Below are positions 30,616 to 48,357 of a stretch of 64,000 nt of DNA, one piece after another. Under the pieces are notes generated by a model. It did not search any database. It saw nothing but the letters and a program-made list of their open reading frames with translations, and had not been told where the DNA came from. Location: contig NZ_CP058908.1 in NCBI RefSeq assembly GCF_021432765.1, positions 2,566,001 through 2,630,000 of the forward strand, given 5' to 3'. The translations under genes were made by a program, and so were the position numbers. This stretch comes from Pseudomonas phenolilytica (lineage in GTDB: Bacteria > Pseudomonadota > Gammaproteobacteria > Pseudomonadales > Pseudomonadaceae). Numbering within the stretch: position 1 is the stretch's first letter; each line of letters opens with the position of its first letter.

Positions 30616-30716
30616 GCTATCTCCCCGATCGCCGTCTTTTTCAAGGGTAGTGCCTGCCTGCGCCGGCGGCGCGGGCGATGGCGGCTCCCATACTCATTTA
30701 CGGGCTTTTTGCTGAC

Positions 30717-31157
30717 ATGATGGATATCAACGAGATTCGCGAATACCTGCCTCACCGCTACCCGTTCCTGCTGGTAGACCGTGTGGTCGAGCTGGATACG
30801 GACGCCAAGCGCATTCGCGCATACAAGAACGTGACCATCAACGAGCCGTTCTTCAATGGCCATTTCCCGCAGCATCCGATCATGCCGGGCGTTCTGATCA
30901 TCGAGGCGATGGCGCAGGCCGCCGGTCTGCTGGGCTTCAAGATGATGGGCGCGACGCCTTCGGATGGGACCTTGTACTACTTCGTCGGTTCCGACAAGCT
31001 GCGCTTTCGCCAGCCGGTGCTGCCGGGCGACCAGCTGGTCCTCGAGGCGAAGTTCCTCAGTGTTAAACGCGGCATCTGGAAGTTCGAGTGCCAGGCCAGC
31101 GTCGATGGCAAGGCGGTTTGCTCGGCCGAAATCATCTGTGCGGAACGCGAACTATGA
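30717..31157 (+). CDS. fabZ: 3-hydroxyacyl-ACP dehydratase FabZ
   Basis: Protein of 146 aa, hot-dog fold enzyme that dehydrates 3-hydroxyacyl-ACPs in fatty-acid elongation and so competes with LpxA/LpxD for substrate. Catalytic His49 (NGHFPQHP) and Glu63 (LIIEAMAQ) are present. The ATG at 30717 ([11 protein letters not shown]) matches homologues. It overlaps lpxA by four bases. Confidence 0.97.
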   Translation: MMDINEIREYLPHRYPFLLVDRVVELDTDAKRIRAYKNVTINEPFFNGHFPQHPIMPGVLIIEAMAQAAGLLGFKMMGATPSDGTLYYFVGSDKLRFRQPVLPGDQLVLEAKFLSVKRGIWKFECQASVDGKAVCSAEIICAEREL

Positions 31158-31930
31158 CTTTGATCGACCCTCGTGCCATCGTCGATCCCACGGCCAGACT
31201 GGCGGATGACGTCCAGGTCGGACCGTGGTCAATCATCGGGCCGAATGTCGAAATTGGTGAGGGAACGGTGATCGCGTCGCACGTGGTCATCAAGGGGCCG
31301 ACCGTGATCGGCCGGCATAACCGGATCTTCCAGTTTTCCTCCGTCGGCGAGGATACGCCGGATCTCAAGTACAAGGGCGAGCCGACACGGCTGGTGATCG
31401 GCGATCACAATGTGATTCGTGAAGGCGTGACGATCCATCGCGGTACCGTACAGGATCGTTCCGAGACGACGCTCGGCGATCACAACCTGATCATGGCCTA
31501 CGCGCATATCGGCCACGACAGCGTGATCGGCAACCACTGTATTCTGGTCAACAACACGGCACTGGCGGGCCATGTCCACGTTGGCGACTGGGCGATCCTT
31601 TCCGGCTACACGTTGGTGCATCAGTTCTGCCATATCGGCGCGCACAGCTTTTCCGGCATGGGAACCGCCATCGGTAAGGACGTGCCGGCGTTCGTCACCG
31701 TGTTCGGCAACCCTGCCGAGGCGCGCAGCATGAACTTCGAGGGCATGCGCCGGCGCGGCTTCAGCGATGAGGCCATTCATGCGCTGCGCTGTGCCTACAA
31801 GGTGGTTTACCGCAAGGGGTTGACTGTCGAGGCGGCGCTGGCGGAGCTGGCGGAGGACGCCAAGACGTTTGCGGAGGTGGCGATGTTTCGTGACTCCATC
31901 CAGGCCTCGACCCGCGGTATTACCCGCTGA
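31154..31930 (+). CDS. lpxA: UDP-GlcNAc O-acyltransferase LpxA
   Basis: Protein of 258 aa, first enzyme of lipid A synthesis; it moves a 3-hydroxyacyl chain from ACP to UDP-GlcNAc. Hexapeptide-repeat beta-helix plus helical C-terminus. Catalytic His121 lies in AHIGHDS, with His118 beside it. Residue 169 is Met (FSGMGTA), the position whose Met in P. aeruginosa limits the chain to C10, against Gly in E. coli (C14). I infer 3-hydroxydecanoyl specificity. Coupled to fabZ by ATGA overlap. Confidence 0.97.
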   Translation: MTLIDPRAIVDPTARLADDVQVGPWSIIGPNVEIGEGTVIASHVVIKGPTVIGRHNRIFQFSSVGEDTPDLKYKGEPTRLVIGDHNVIREGVTIHRGTVQDRSETTLGDHNLIMAYAHIGHDSVIGNHCILVNNTALAGHVHVGDWAILSGYTLVHQFCHIGAHSFSGMGTAIGKDVPAFVTVFGNPAEARSMNFEGMRRRGFSDEAIHALRCAYKVVYRKGLTVEAALAELAEDAKTFAEVAMFRDSIQASTRGITR

Positions 31931-31931
31931 T

Positions 31932-33065
31932 ATGCGCGTGCCGCTGAAGGTTGCGCTGGTTGCCGGTGAGTCGTCCGGTGACATTCTCGGCGCCGGATTG
32001 ATGCAGGCGCTCAAGGCGCGTCATCCTGATGTGCAGTTCATTGGCGTCGGTGGCGCTCGAATGGAAGCCGAAGGCCTGACGTCGTACTTTCCGCTCGAGC
32101 GTCTGGCAGTGATGGGGCTAGTGGAGGTGCTGGGGCGACTTCCCGAGTTGCTGGCGCGACGCCGGCGGCTATTGCGTGACCTGCTTGAGGCGCGACCGGA
32201 TGTGTTCATCGGTATCGATGCACCGGACTTCAATCTGGATCTCGAGCTCAAGCTTCGTCGTGCGGGTATTCGCACCGTTCACTACGTCAGTCCCTCGGTG
32301 TGGGCCTGGCGGCAGAAGCGGGTCTTCAAGATTCGCGATGCCTGCGACCTCATGCTGACGTTGTTTCCGTTCGAGGCAAAGTTCTATGAGGAGCACCGGG
32401 TTCCGGTGCGCTTCGTTGGACATCCGCTGGCCGACACGATTCCGCTGCACACCGAGCGTGAACCGGCGCGTCAGGCGCTGGGTCTGCCTGCGCAGGGAAT
32501 GGTTGTTGCCTTGTTGCCGGGAAGTCGGGGCGGCGAAGTGGCACGTCTCGGCGAGCTGTTCCTGGCTGCGGCCGAGCGCCTGCGTGCGGTGCGTCCGGGG
32601 GTGCGTTTTGTGCTGCCCTGTGCCAGCCCTGAACGTCGTACGCAGCTGGAGGCCATGCTGGCCGGGCGTGACCTGCCGCTGACCCTGGTGGATGGGCGTT
32701 CTCACGAAGCGCTGGCAGCGTGCAACGCTGTGCTGATCGCGTCGGGCACGGCAACGCTGGAGGCCTTGCTGTTCAAGCGCCCTATGGTTGTCGCCTACAG
32801 TGTGGCACCGTTGACTTTCCGTATTCTCAAGCGGCTGGTGAAAAGCCCTTACGTGGCCTTGCCTAATCTGCTGGCGCAGCGCCTGTTGGTGCCTGAGCTG
32901 CTGCAGGAAGCGGCGACCCCCGAGGCGCTGGCCCAAGCTCTGTCACCGCTGCTCGACAACGGCGATGTGCAGACCGAGGACTTCGACCGGATCCACCGCA
33001 CCCTGCGCTGCGAGGCCTCCAGCCAGGCGGCCGACGCGGTGCTTGGCCTGATCGGGCAAGGCTGA
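31932..33065 (+). CDS. lpxB: Lipid A disaccharide synthase
   Basis: Protein of 377 aa, GT-B glycosyltransferase (family GT19) that joins lipid X and UDP-2,3-diacylglucosamine. N-terminal [18 protein letters not shown] contains the substrate loop, and [13 protein letters not shown] and LPGSRGGEV are family signatures. It begins one base after the lpxA stop and overlaps rnhB by one base. Confidence 0.96.
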   Translation: MRVPLKVALVAGESSGDILGAGLMQALKARHPDVQFIGVGGARMEAEGLTSYFPLERLAVMGLVEVLGRLPELLARRRRLLRDLLEARPDVFIGIDAPDFNLDLELKLRRAGIRTVHYVSPSVWAWRQKRVFKIRDACDLMLTLFPFEAKFYEEHRVPVRFVGHPLADTIPLHTEREPARQALGLPAQGMVVALLPGSRGGEVARLGELFLAAAERLRAVRPGVRFVLPCASPERRTQLEAMLAGRDLPLTLVDGRSHEALAACNAVLIASGTATLEALLFKRPMVVAYSVAPLTFRILKRLVKSPYVALPNLLAQRLLVPELLQEAATPEALAQALSPLLDNGDVQTEDFDRIHRTLRCEASSQAADAVLGLIGQG

Positions 33066-33706
33066 TGCAGTTAGGACTCGACTTCGATCTGGTGCAGGAG
33101 CTGGTGGCTGGCGTCGACGAGGTCGGGCGCGGCCCGCTGTGTGGCCCGGTGGTCACCGCGGCGGTGATCCTCGATCCATTGCGACCGATTCAGGGGCTCA
33201 ATGATTCGAAGAAACTCAGCGAAGCCCGGCGTGAGGTGCTGTTCGACGAGATTCAGGAAAAGGCGCTGGCATGGTGCATCGCTCGCGCCGAGGTGGAAGA
33301 GATCGATCGACTGAACATTCTGCACGCCACCATGTTGGCAATGCAGCGAGCGGTAGAAGGGCTCAGTGTGTTGCCGCGACTGGCGCTGATCGATGGCAAC
33401 CGCTGCCCGGTTCTGTCGGTGCCCAGCGCGGCGGTGGTGCAGGGCGATGCCAGCGTGCCGGCGATCGCTGCCGCCTCGATTCTCGCCAAGGTCAGCCGCG
33501 ACCGGGAAATGCAGGCCCTGGATCTGGTTTACCCGGGCTACGGGCTGGCCGGTCACAAGGGGTACCCGACTCCGGCGCATCTCCAGGCGTTGGAAAGTCT
33601 AGGGCCGACGCCCATCCATCGGCGCTCCTTCGCGCCGGTGCGCGTGCTGCTTGAGCGAGCCGCACTCACATGCACCGCCGCGGCGGTTGGCGAACTGGTC
33701 AGCTGA
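33065..33706 (+). CDS. rnhB: Ribonuclease HII
   Basis: Protein of 213 aa that cuts RNA in RNA/DNA hybrids and at single misincorporated ribonucleotides. The DEDD-type catalytic residues start with Asp18-Glu19 in [15 protein letters not shown]; others are in LIDGN and [12 protein letters not shown], and [12 protein letters not shown] follows. It overlaps lpxB (TGATG) and precedes dnaE. Confidence 0.96.
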   Translation: MQLGLDFDLVQELVAGVDEVGRGPLCGPVVTAAVILDPLRPIQGLNDSKKLSEARREVLFDEIQEKALAWCIARAEVEEIDRLNILHATMLAMQRAVEGLSVLPRLALIDGNRCPVLSVPSAAVVQGDASVPAIAAASILAKVSRDREMQALDLVYPGYGLAGHKGYPTPAHLQALESLGPTPIHRRSFAPVRVLLERAALTCTAAAVGELVS

Positions 33707-33806
33707 TCGCCAGCTGTCACAGCGCCTTCTGGCGCCATTCCGCGGCCCGTTGACCGGCTTTCCGTTACAATCGTCGGCTTGTCACCGTCGCTTCCGGGAT
33801 TCGTTC

Positions 33807-37328
<3,522 letters not shown>

Positions 37329-37413
37329 CGGGTGGTCGCTGCCGAGCACCCTGATCCTCTTGGCACTGCTCGCGTAGTGCCAGAACGGCCCGGTCTCGAT
37401 CGGGTCATGGTTC

Positions 37414-37430
37414 CGAACAATTTTTGTTCG
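37414..37430. promoter_or_regulatory. Perfect palindrome upstream of accA
   Basis: CGAACAA-TTT-TTGTTCG, a 7-bp perfect dyad in the dnaE-accA gap, about 87 bases before the accA start. It is neither GC-rich nor followed by a U tract, so a protein-binding site is more likely than a terminator. The binding factor is unknown. Confidence 0.4.
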
Positions 37431-37516
37431 ACCTCGAAGCGCCGCTCCCGTAAGGTATGGCGCAAAAAACGGAACAGCCTCCCGGCCGCCTGGCCGTCGA
37501 CGCATGACGGATGCCT

Positions 37517-38467
37517 ATGAACCCGAATTTTCTCGATTTCGAACAGCCGATTGCCGACCTGCAAGCCAAGATCGAAGAGTTGCGCCTGGTCGGCAACGAT
37601 AACTCGCTGAACATCGGCGACGAGATTGCCCGCCTGCAGGACAAGAGCGAATCGCTCACCGAAAGCATTTTCGGCAATCTGACCAGCTGGCAGATTGCCC
37701 GCCTGGCCCGCCACCCGCAGCGTCCTTACACGCTGGATTACATCAATCATTTGTTTACCGAGTTCGAAGAGCTGCACGGAGATCGTCATTTCTCCGATGA
37801 CGCGGCCATCGTTGGTGGCACGGCTCGCCTGAACGGTCAGCCGGTAATGGTGATCGGTCACCAGAAGGGTCGTGAAGTGCGCGAAAAGGTGCGCCGCAAT
37901 TTCGGCATGCCGCGTCCAGAAGGCTATCGCAAGGCTTGCCGCCTGATGGAAATGGCCGAGCGCTTCAAGCTGCCGATCCTGACCTTCATCGACACTCCAG
38001 GCGCCTATCCGGGCATCGACGCCGAGGAGCGCAACCAGAGTGAGGCTATTGCCTGGAATCTGCGTGTGATGGCGCGCCTGAAGACGCCGATCATCGCCAC
38101 GGTAATTGGCGAGGGCGGTTCCGGCGGTGCGTTGGCCATTGGCGTCTGCGACCAGCTGAACATGCTGCAATATTCCACCTACGCGGTCATCTCGCCGGAA
38201 GGCTGCGCCTCGATTCTCTGGCGCACCGCCGAGAAGGCACCGGAGGCGGCCGAGGCGATGGGTGTGACCGCTGAGCGTCTGAAGGACCTGGGCATCGTCG
38301 ACAAGGTGATTCCCGAGCCACTCGGCGGCGCACATCGCAATCCGGCGGCGATGGCGGCCTCGATGAGCCAAGAGCTGATCAAGCAGCTCGATATGCTCAA
38401 GTCGCTGGACACCGACAAGCTGTTGGCGCGTCGTTACGAGCGTCTGATGAGCTACGGCATCGCCTGA
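37517..38467 (+). CDS. accA: Acetyl-CoA carboxylase carboxyltransferase subunit alpha
   Basis: Protein of 316 aa, half of the carboxyltransferase that makes malonyl-CoA, the committed step of fatty-acid synthesis. It begins [21 protein letters not shown], and the crotonase-fold core shows [19 protein letters not shown] and [12 protein letters not shown]. The ATG at 37517 is chosen over one two codons upstream because homologues start MNPNFLDFE. Confidence 0.97.
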   Translation: MNPNFLDFEQPIADLQAKIEELRLVGNDNSLNIGDEIARLQDKSESLTESIFGNLTSWQIARLARHPQRPYTLDYINHLFTEFEELHGDRHFSDDAAIVGGTARLNGQPVMVIGHQKGREVREKVRRNFGMPRPEGYRKACRLMEMAERFKLPILTFIDTPGAYPGIDAEERNQSEAIAWNLRVMARLKTPIIATVIGEGGSGGALAIGVCDQLNMLQYSTYAVISPEGCASILWRTAEKAPEAAEAMGVTAERLKDLGIVDKVIPEPLGGAHRNPAAMAASMSQELIKQLDMLKSLDTDKLLARRYERLMSYGIA

Positions 38468-38492
38468 TTGCGCCGTCATCCAGGCGATACCA

Positions 38493-38527
38493 ACGGACAG
38501 GTGCACTGATGTGCCCTGTCCGTTTTC
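38493..38527 (+). terminator. Terminator after accA
   Basis: ACGGACAGG / CCTGTCCGT with an inner GCAC/GTGC stem and TGAT loop, then TTTC. Good intrinsic terminator. Confidence 0.85.
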
Positions 38528-38568
38528 ATTTGGGGCATTGCGCTCTGTGAATTTGCGCCGTGATCGAT

Positions 38569-39876
38569 ATGTCTCTTGAAGCCCGTTTGTCGTCTGCGTT
38601 GAGTTGCGCCCGTCATGCGCCGCGTTGGTGCGTGGCGTTCTCCGGCGGGCTCGACTCCACGGTGCTGCTGCAGCTCTTGGCCGACCTTGCGCGGCGCGAA
38701 GCGCTTCCCCCGTTGCGGGCGATCCATGTTCATCACGGTTTGCAGTCCGCGGCGGATGCCTGGCCTGAGCACTGCCGGCGCGTTTGCACGGCGCTTGGGA
38801 TTCCGCTCGAGGTGGTGCGCGTGCAGGTCGAGGCGGGGCGCAGCCTGGAGCAGGCGGCGCGGCAGGCACGCTACACCGCCATCGAAATGCGCCTCGAAGA
38901 AGGCGAGGTGCTGCTGACGGCCCAGCATCGCGACGATCAGGCCGAAACGTTGCTGTTCCGCCTGCTGCGCGGTGCCGGTGTGCGCGGGCTGGCTGCCATG
39001 CCTGCCAGGCGCCGGCTCGGTCGCGGTTGGCTGATGCGGCCGCTGCTTGATGTAAGCAGGGGCGAGCTGGAGGCTCATGCTCGGCGCCTGGGACTTGCCT
39101 GGGTCGAGGATCCCAGCAATGACAGCCTAGATTTCTCACGTAATTATCTGCGTCATCAGGTGATGCCACTGCTTGCGCAACGCTGGCCGCAGAGCGTAAC
39201 GACGCTGGCGCGCACAGCCGCGCACATGACCGAGGCGCAGAGGTTGCTGGACGAGCTGGCGGAGATGGATCTTGCGATGATGGCGCCGCCCGCCGCTTAC
39301 GCTTGGCTGCCGGTGCCGAGCCTTATGCTTGGGCCCATGCTGTCGCTCAGTCCCGCCCGGCAGCGCAATGCATTGCGACACTGGCTGGCGTCGTTCACCG
39401 CCTTGCCTGACAGCGAACATTGGCAGGGCTGGGAGTCGCTGTGCAGCGCTGCCGTGGATGCGACGCCCGTGTGGCGATTGGCCGCTGGCGAACTGCACCG
39501 CTGTGGCGATCGCCTGTGGTGGCTGTCGGGATGCTGGTTGCGCCCGGTGGTCGGTCCGGTCTTCTGGCATGATCCCAATCAATCGCTGCAACTGCCTGAC
39601 AACGGCTCGGTGCGGATCGCGGGTGTCGCCGCGCCGGCGCGTTACGAGGTGCGCTACCGGCAGGGTGGTGAAGTGCTGCAGGTGCCGGGGCGGGGTAGCC
39701 GCGACCTCAAGCGCTTGCTCAATGAGGTGGGTGTGCCGCGGTTCGTCAGAGCGCGCCTGCCATTGCTCTACGTTGATGGCCAACTGGTCGGCGTGGCGAA
39801 TCTGCCCGGTCTGCGCGCGCGGCCGCTGGCGTTCGACTGGCAGCCGCCGCCGGACGACGCAGGTTTGAGCTGGTAG
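38569..39876 (+). CDS. tilS: tRNA(Ile)-lysidine synthetase
   Basis: Protein of 435 aa that converts C34 of the CAU-anticodon tRNA-Ile to lysidine, changing its decoding to AUA. The PP-loop ATPase motif SGGLDS is at 25-30; other landmarks are HVHHGLQ, LTAQHRDDQAETLLFRLLRG and DPSNDSLDFSRNYLRHQV. A C-terminal tRNA-binding domain follows. The ATG at 38569 is preferred to a GTG three codons upstream. Confidence 0.95.
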   Translation: MSLEARLSSALSCARHAPRWCVAFSGGLDSTVLLQLLADLARREALPPLRAIHVHHGLQSAADAWPEHCRRVCTALGIPLEVVRVQVEAGRSLEQAARQARYTAIEMRLEEGEVLLTAQHRDDQAETLLFRLLRGAGVRGLAAMPARRRLGRGWLMRPLLDVSRGELEAHARRLGLAWVEDPSNDSLDFSRNYLRHQVMPLLAQRWPQSVTTLARTAAHMTEAQRLLDELAEMDLAMMAPPAAYAWLPVPSLMLGPMLSLSPARQRNALRHWLASFTALPDSEHWQGWESLCSAAVDATPVWRLAAGELHRCGDRLWWLSGCWLRPVVGPVFWHDPNQSLQLPDNGSVRIAGVAAPARYEVRYRQGGEVLQVPGRGSRDLKRLLNEVGVPRFVRARLPLLYVDGQLVGVANLPGLRARPLAFDWQPPPDDAGLSW

Positions 39877-40007
39877 GTGCTTTCCAGTAGACTACGCTCC
39901 CGTCTCAATACAGCTTCTGCGGTTTCTTCGAATCCGTGGTAGTTGCGCTATTGCCGCCCGGTGCGCAATGGCATCTTCGCTTTCCCCCGGCGGCGCTGGC
40001 CGCTTAA

Positions 40008-43826
<3,819 letters not shown>

Positions 43827-43840
43827 GTTGCGGCATTTAA

Positions 43841-43869
43841 AAAAGGGCGGCGCGAGTCGCCCTTTTTTG
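43841..43869 (+). terminator. Terminator after eno
   Basis: AAAAAGGGCG / CGCCCTTTTTT with loop GCGCGAGT. Strong intrinsic terminator. Confidence 0.9.
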
Positions 43870-43966
43870 TTTCAATCGGCTCGACGCCCAACGCCGCGGA
43901 AGTCACTCGGGCCGCCAGCGGTGCGCTCGCCATCTTTCCATACTGAAAACCGCCGAAGTTCGTTTC

Positions 43967-44254
43967 ATGCCTGCTATGCGCCGTCCCTACTGGTTGTTCG
44001 TCGTGCTGATCCTGCTGCTGGGCGGTTTGCAATATCGTCTGTGGGTAGGCGAGGGCAGCCTTGCCCAGATCAGCAGCCTGAATAAACAGATCGCCGAGCA
44101 GAAGGGCGAGAACGAACGCCTTCTTGAACGTAACCGCATCCTCGAAGCGGAAGTGCTGGAGCTGAAAGCCGGCATGGAGACGGTCGAGGAGCGCGCGCGC
44201 CAGGAGCTGGGCATGGTCAAAGAGGGCGAGACCCTCTATCAGCTGACCGAATGA
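43967..44254 (+). CDS. ftsB: Cell division protein FtsB
   Basis: Protein of 95 aa: one N-terminal membrane helix (YWLFVVLILLLGGLQ) followed by a periplasmic coiled coil (ISSLNKQIAEQKGENERLLE) and the conserved RARQELGMVKEGE tail. It forms the FtsQ-FtsB-FtsL subcomplex that activates septal peptidoglycan synthesis. A second ATG three codons in (43976) is an equally possible start. Overlaps ispD by four bases. Confidence 0.94.
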   Translation: MPAMRRPYWLFVVLILLLGGLQYRLWVGEGSLAQISSLNKQIAEQKGENERLLERNRILEAEVLELKAGMETVEERARQELGMVKEGETLYQLTE

Positions 44255-44970
44255 GCCGCGCATTGCCTGATTTCTGGGTGGTGATACCGGCCGCTGGTGT
44301 GGGCAGCCGTATGCGTGCCGATCGCCCCAAGCAATACCTGCCGCTCGGTGGGCGTTGCATCATCGAACACACCCTCGACTGCTTTCTCGATCATCCGGGA
44401 TTGCGCGGACTGGTGGTCAGCCTGGCCGACGCCGATCCGTACTGGCCGGGCCTCGCCTGTGCCCGCGACAAACGCGTGCAGCGCGCCGCCGGCGGGCGCG
44501 AGCGTTGTGACTCGGTGCTCAATGGTCTGCAGCGACTTGGCGAGCTGGGTGCGCAGGACCAGGACTGGGTGCTGGTGCACGATGCGGCGCGCCCCAACCT
44601 GACGCGTGAAGACCTGGACACGCTGTTGGCCGAGTTGGGCGAAGATGCCGTCGGCGGGCTTCTGGGTGTGCCGGCGCGCGATACGCTCAAGCGTGTCGGC
44701 GCCAACGGGCGCGTGCTGGAAACGGTGGATCGCAGTGTGATCTGGCAGGCATACACGCCGCAGATGTTCCGTCTCGGTTTGCTGCGTGACGCGCTGGAAA
44801 GGGCGCTGCGCAGCGGCGTAAGCGTCACCGACGAGGCCTCGGCACTGGAGTGGGCGGGCTTTGCGCCGCTTATGGTGGAAGGACGGGCAGATAATCTGAA
44901 AGTCACCCGGCCGGAGGACCTGCTCTGGCTGCAGCAGCGTTGGCCGGCCAAGACGCCGGACAACAGCTAG
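44251..44970 (+). CDS. ispD: 2-C-methyl-D-erythritol 4-phosphate cytidylyltransferase
   Basis: Protein of 239 aa, third MEP-pathway enzyme. The CTP-binding loop PAAGVGSRMRADRPKQYL is at 13-30, followed by VHDAARPNLT and the C-terminal KVTRPEDL motif. It is coupled to ftsB by ATGA overlap. In pseudomonads ispF normally lies a few genes downstream, as it does here. Confidence 0.96.
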   Translation: MSRALPDFWVVIPAAGVGSRMRADRPKQYLPLGGRCIIEHTLDCFLDHPGLRGLVVSLADADPYWPGLACARDKRVQRAAGGRERCDSVLNGLQRLGELGAQDQDWVLVHDAARPNLTREDLDTLLAELGEDAVGGLLGVPARDTLKRVGANGRVLETVDRSVIWQAYTPQMFRLGLLRDALERALRSGVSVTDEASALEWAGFAPLMVEGRADNLKVTRPEDLLWLQQRWPAKTPDNS

Positions 44971-45107
44971 ACGCCGCGCTCGCTACCGCTGGATACGATA
45001 GAGCGCCGCCGCACCGCGCGTGGACGACGGCTCGAGCACAGCGTCAACCTCTTTGCCCAGGTCTCCGGATTGTCAGCCCGTCTGACGCGATCATGATTAA
45101 GTACGCG

Positions 45108-46007
45108 CTAGAGCAGCGTCCCGGCATATTCGGGGCGCTGTGCCAGGCCGATCTTCAGCGCCTCGATGAGTAAACGGACCTTCGGTAGCGGATAGCGCCG
45201 TTGCGGGTAAACGGCCCATACGGCGGTGTCCGGCGGCTGATTGGCCTCCAGCAGCGAAACCAGCTCACCGTGGCGCAGCGGTTCCTGCACGTAATAGTCG
45301 GGCAGCTGGCAGAGTCCGAAGCCGCGCAGGGCAGCGTCCAGCACCGCCTGGCCACTGTTGCAGCGCCAGTTTCCGCTTGGCTTGAAGTGCTGTTCGCGGC
45401 CGTCGATCTGGAAGGTCCAGGTGTCGCCGGTGCCGATCAGGCAGTTGTGTCGGCCCAGCTCGGAAAGCGTGTGCGGTCGCCCGTAGCGCTCCAGATAGGA
45501 TGGCGCCGCACACAGGTACATCGCGCGCGGCGCGATACGGGTGGCGACCAGTCGCGACTCACCGAGGCGGCCCAGGCGGATCGCCAGGTCATAACCTTCC
45601 TGCACCAGATCCAGCGTGCGGTTGGACAGTTCGATCTCGACTCGCAGCTGCGGGTGTTGTGCCATGAATTCGTTGACCAGCGGCACGATGAAGCGCTCGC
45701 CGTAGGCCACCGCCGCGGTCATGCGCAGCAGCCCGGTGGGAGCGGCGTGCAGGTCGCTGATTGCCAGGAATGCCTCGTCGCGTTCCTCGATTAATCGCTG
45801 GCAGCGCGCAAAGAAGGTGTGACCCGCTTCGGTCAGCGACACCCGGCGCGTGGTGCGGTAGAGCAGGCGTGCCTGCAGACGTTCCTCCAGGCGGGCGACC
45901 TGACGGCTGACATGTGAAGACGAGACGCGCAGATGCTCGGCGGCGCGCATGAAACTGCCGCATTCGGCAACAGCGACGAATTCGTCTAGGCCTTCCCAGC
46001 GACTCAT
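45108..46007 (-). CDS. gfnR: LysR-family regulator GfnR (formaldehyde detoxification)
   Basis: Protein of 299 aa. N-terminal winged-helix reads LDEFVAVAECGSFMRAAEHLRVSSSHVSRQVARLEERL; the rest is a typical LysR effector domain (AVAYGERFIVPLVNEFM). It is divergent from adhC. In P. aeruginosa the LysR gene at this place activates the glutathione-dependent formaldehyde operon, so the name is by synteny and similarity as I recall. Protein lies in the cytoplasm and probably binds within the 132-base intergenic gap. Confidence 0.82.
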   Translation of the reverse strand: MSRWEGLDEFVAVAECGSFMRAAEHLRVSSSHVSRQVARLEERLQARLLYRTTRRVSLTEAGHTFFARCQRLIEERDEAFLAISDLHAAPTGLLRMTAAVAYGERFIVPLVNEFMAQHPQLRVEIELSNRTLDLVQEGYDLAIRLGRLGESRLVATRIAPRAMYLCAAPSYLERYGRPHTLSELGRHNCLIGTGDTWTFQIDGREQHFKPSGNWRCNSGQAVLDAALRGFGLCQLPDYYVQEPLRHGELVSLLEANQPPDTAVWAVYPQRRYPLPKVRLLIEALKIGLAQRPEYAGTLL

Positions 46008-46046
46008 CGTTGATCTCCCATTCTGGCGTCACAGGCCATTGTCCCT

Positions 46047-47255
<1,209 letters not shown>

Positions 47256-47262
47256 CCTGTAG

Positions 47263-47294
47263 GGTGGATAACGCCGCCGCACGGCTTATCCACC
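47263..47294. repeat. REP-like palindrome between adhC and fghA
   Basis: GGTGGATAA-C-GCCG / CGGC-TTATCCACC around CCGCA, preceded by GTAG. Sequences of this GTAGGGTGGAT...ATCCACC form recur in genomes of the P. stutzeri group as I recall. A second, weaker hairpin (GGTGGGAAAACC / GGTTTTTCACC, 47301-47327) follows. They may modulate fghA expression or mRNA stability. Confidence 0.55.
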
Positions 47295-47344
47295 TTATCC
47301 GGTGGGAAAACCTTGCGGTTTTTCACCCTGCGCGAGGCACGTCC

Positions 47345-48190
47345 ATGACTCTAGAAATCGTTTCCAGCAATAAGAGTTTCGGTGGCTGGCACAAGCGCTA
47401 CCGTCATCGGTCCAGCAGTCTGAACTGCGATATGGTGTTCGCCGTCTACCTGCCGCCGCACGCGGAGCAGGGTGCCCGACTGCCCGTGCTGTACTGGTTG
47501 TCAGGGCTGACTTGCACCGACGAGAACTTCATGCAGAAGGCCGGTGCACAGCGTCTGGCCGCCGAGCTTGGGCTGATCATCGTCGCTCCGGATACCAGCC
47601 CACGCGGCGCGGATGTGCCGGACGACCCCGACGGCGCCTGGGACTTAGGCCTGGGCGCTGGCTTCTATCTCAACGCGACCGAGCAGCCCTGGGCGCAGCA
47701 TTACCGCATGTATGACTACGTGGTGCATGAGCTGCCGATGCTGATCGAGGCGAACTTCCCGGTTTCCGATCGCCGAGGCATCAGCGGGCATTCGATGGGC
47801 GGGCACGGCGCGCTGATCTGCGCGCTGAAGAATCCGGGGCGTTACCGGTCGCTGTCGGCGTTCGCGCCGATCAGTAACCCGCTGGACTGTCCGTGGGGTG
47901 AGAAGGCGTTTAGTCACTACCTCGGCGAGGATCGCTCACGCTGGCGCGAGTGGGATGCCTGTGCGCTGCTGGCCGAGGCGGGCGAGAAGCTGCCGATTCT
48001 GGTGGATCAGGGCGATCGTGATGATTTCATGGATAGCCAGTTGAAGCCCCGGACGCTCGAAGCCGCCGCCAGGGCCGCCGGGCATCCGCTGACCCTGCGC
48101 ATCCAGCCGGGCTATGACCACAGCTACTATTTCATCGCCAGCTTCATCGAGGACCATCTGCGCCATCATGCCGAGGCGCTGAACGCATAG
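47345..48190 (+). CDS. fghA: S-formylglutathione hydrolase
   Basis: Protein of 281 aa, esterase-D-type alpha/beta hydrolase releasing formate and glutathione. Catalytic Ser150 is in [10 protein letters not shown]; the Asp is in DQGDRDDFM and the His in [28 protein letters not shown] is the family signature. The ATG at 47345 has GAGG 7 bases or so upstream; the frame is open further up, but that part covers the REP-like hairpin. Follows adhC. Confidence 0.96.
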   Translation: MTLEIVSSNKSFGGWHKRYRHRSSSLNCDMVFAVYLPPHAEQGARLPVLYWLSGLTCTDENFMQKAGAQRLAAELGLIIVAPDTSPRGADVPDDPDGAWDLGLGAGFYLNATEQPWAQHYRMYDYVVHELPMLIEANFPVSDRRGISGHSMGGHGALICALKNPGRYRSLSAFAPISNPLDCPWGEKAFSHYLGEDRSRWREWDACALLAEAGEKLPILVDQGDRDDFMDSQLKPRTLEAAARAAGHPLTLRIQPGYDHSYYFIASFIEDHLRHHAEALNA

Positions 48191-48307
48191 GGTGAATGAC
48201 GGCGTAGCCTCATCCACGTGCCGGTTCAATCGAGCGTCTGCCTGTCACGCCGGGGGCGTTGAACACACTCGGGACGGACCGGAAGGATGAACGCCAAAGA
48301 CGGGCAC

Positions 48308-48344
48308 AAAAAAAGGCCCGGTCGGAATTCCCGACCGGGCCTTT
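48308..48344 (-). terminator. Terminator after nemA (also facing fghA)
   Basis: Perfect 14-bp stem AAAGGCCCGGTCGG / CCGACCGGGCCTTT with loop AATTC. The minus strand reads into seven T residues, so it terminates nemA; on the plus strand it gives only TTTCC, so it may weakly stop fghA. Confidence 0.88.
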
Positions 48345-48357
48345 CCATCGCCGGAGC

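Noticed and set aside
39943-39968. TTGCGC/GCGCAA hairpin before pyrG as an attenuator
   Set aside because: Stem only six bases with a 14-base loop and no U tract; no run of C residues needed for CTP-sensing reiterative initiation was clear.
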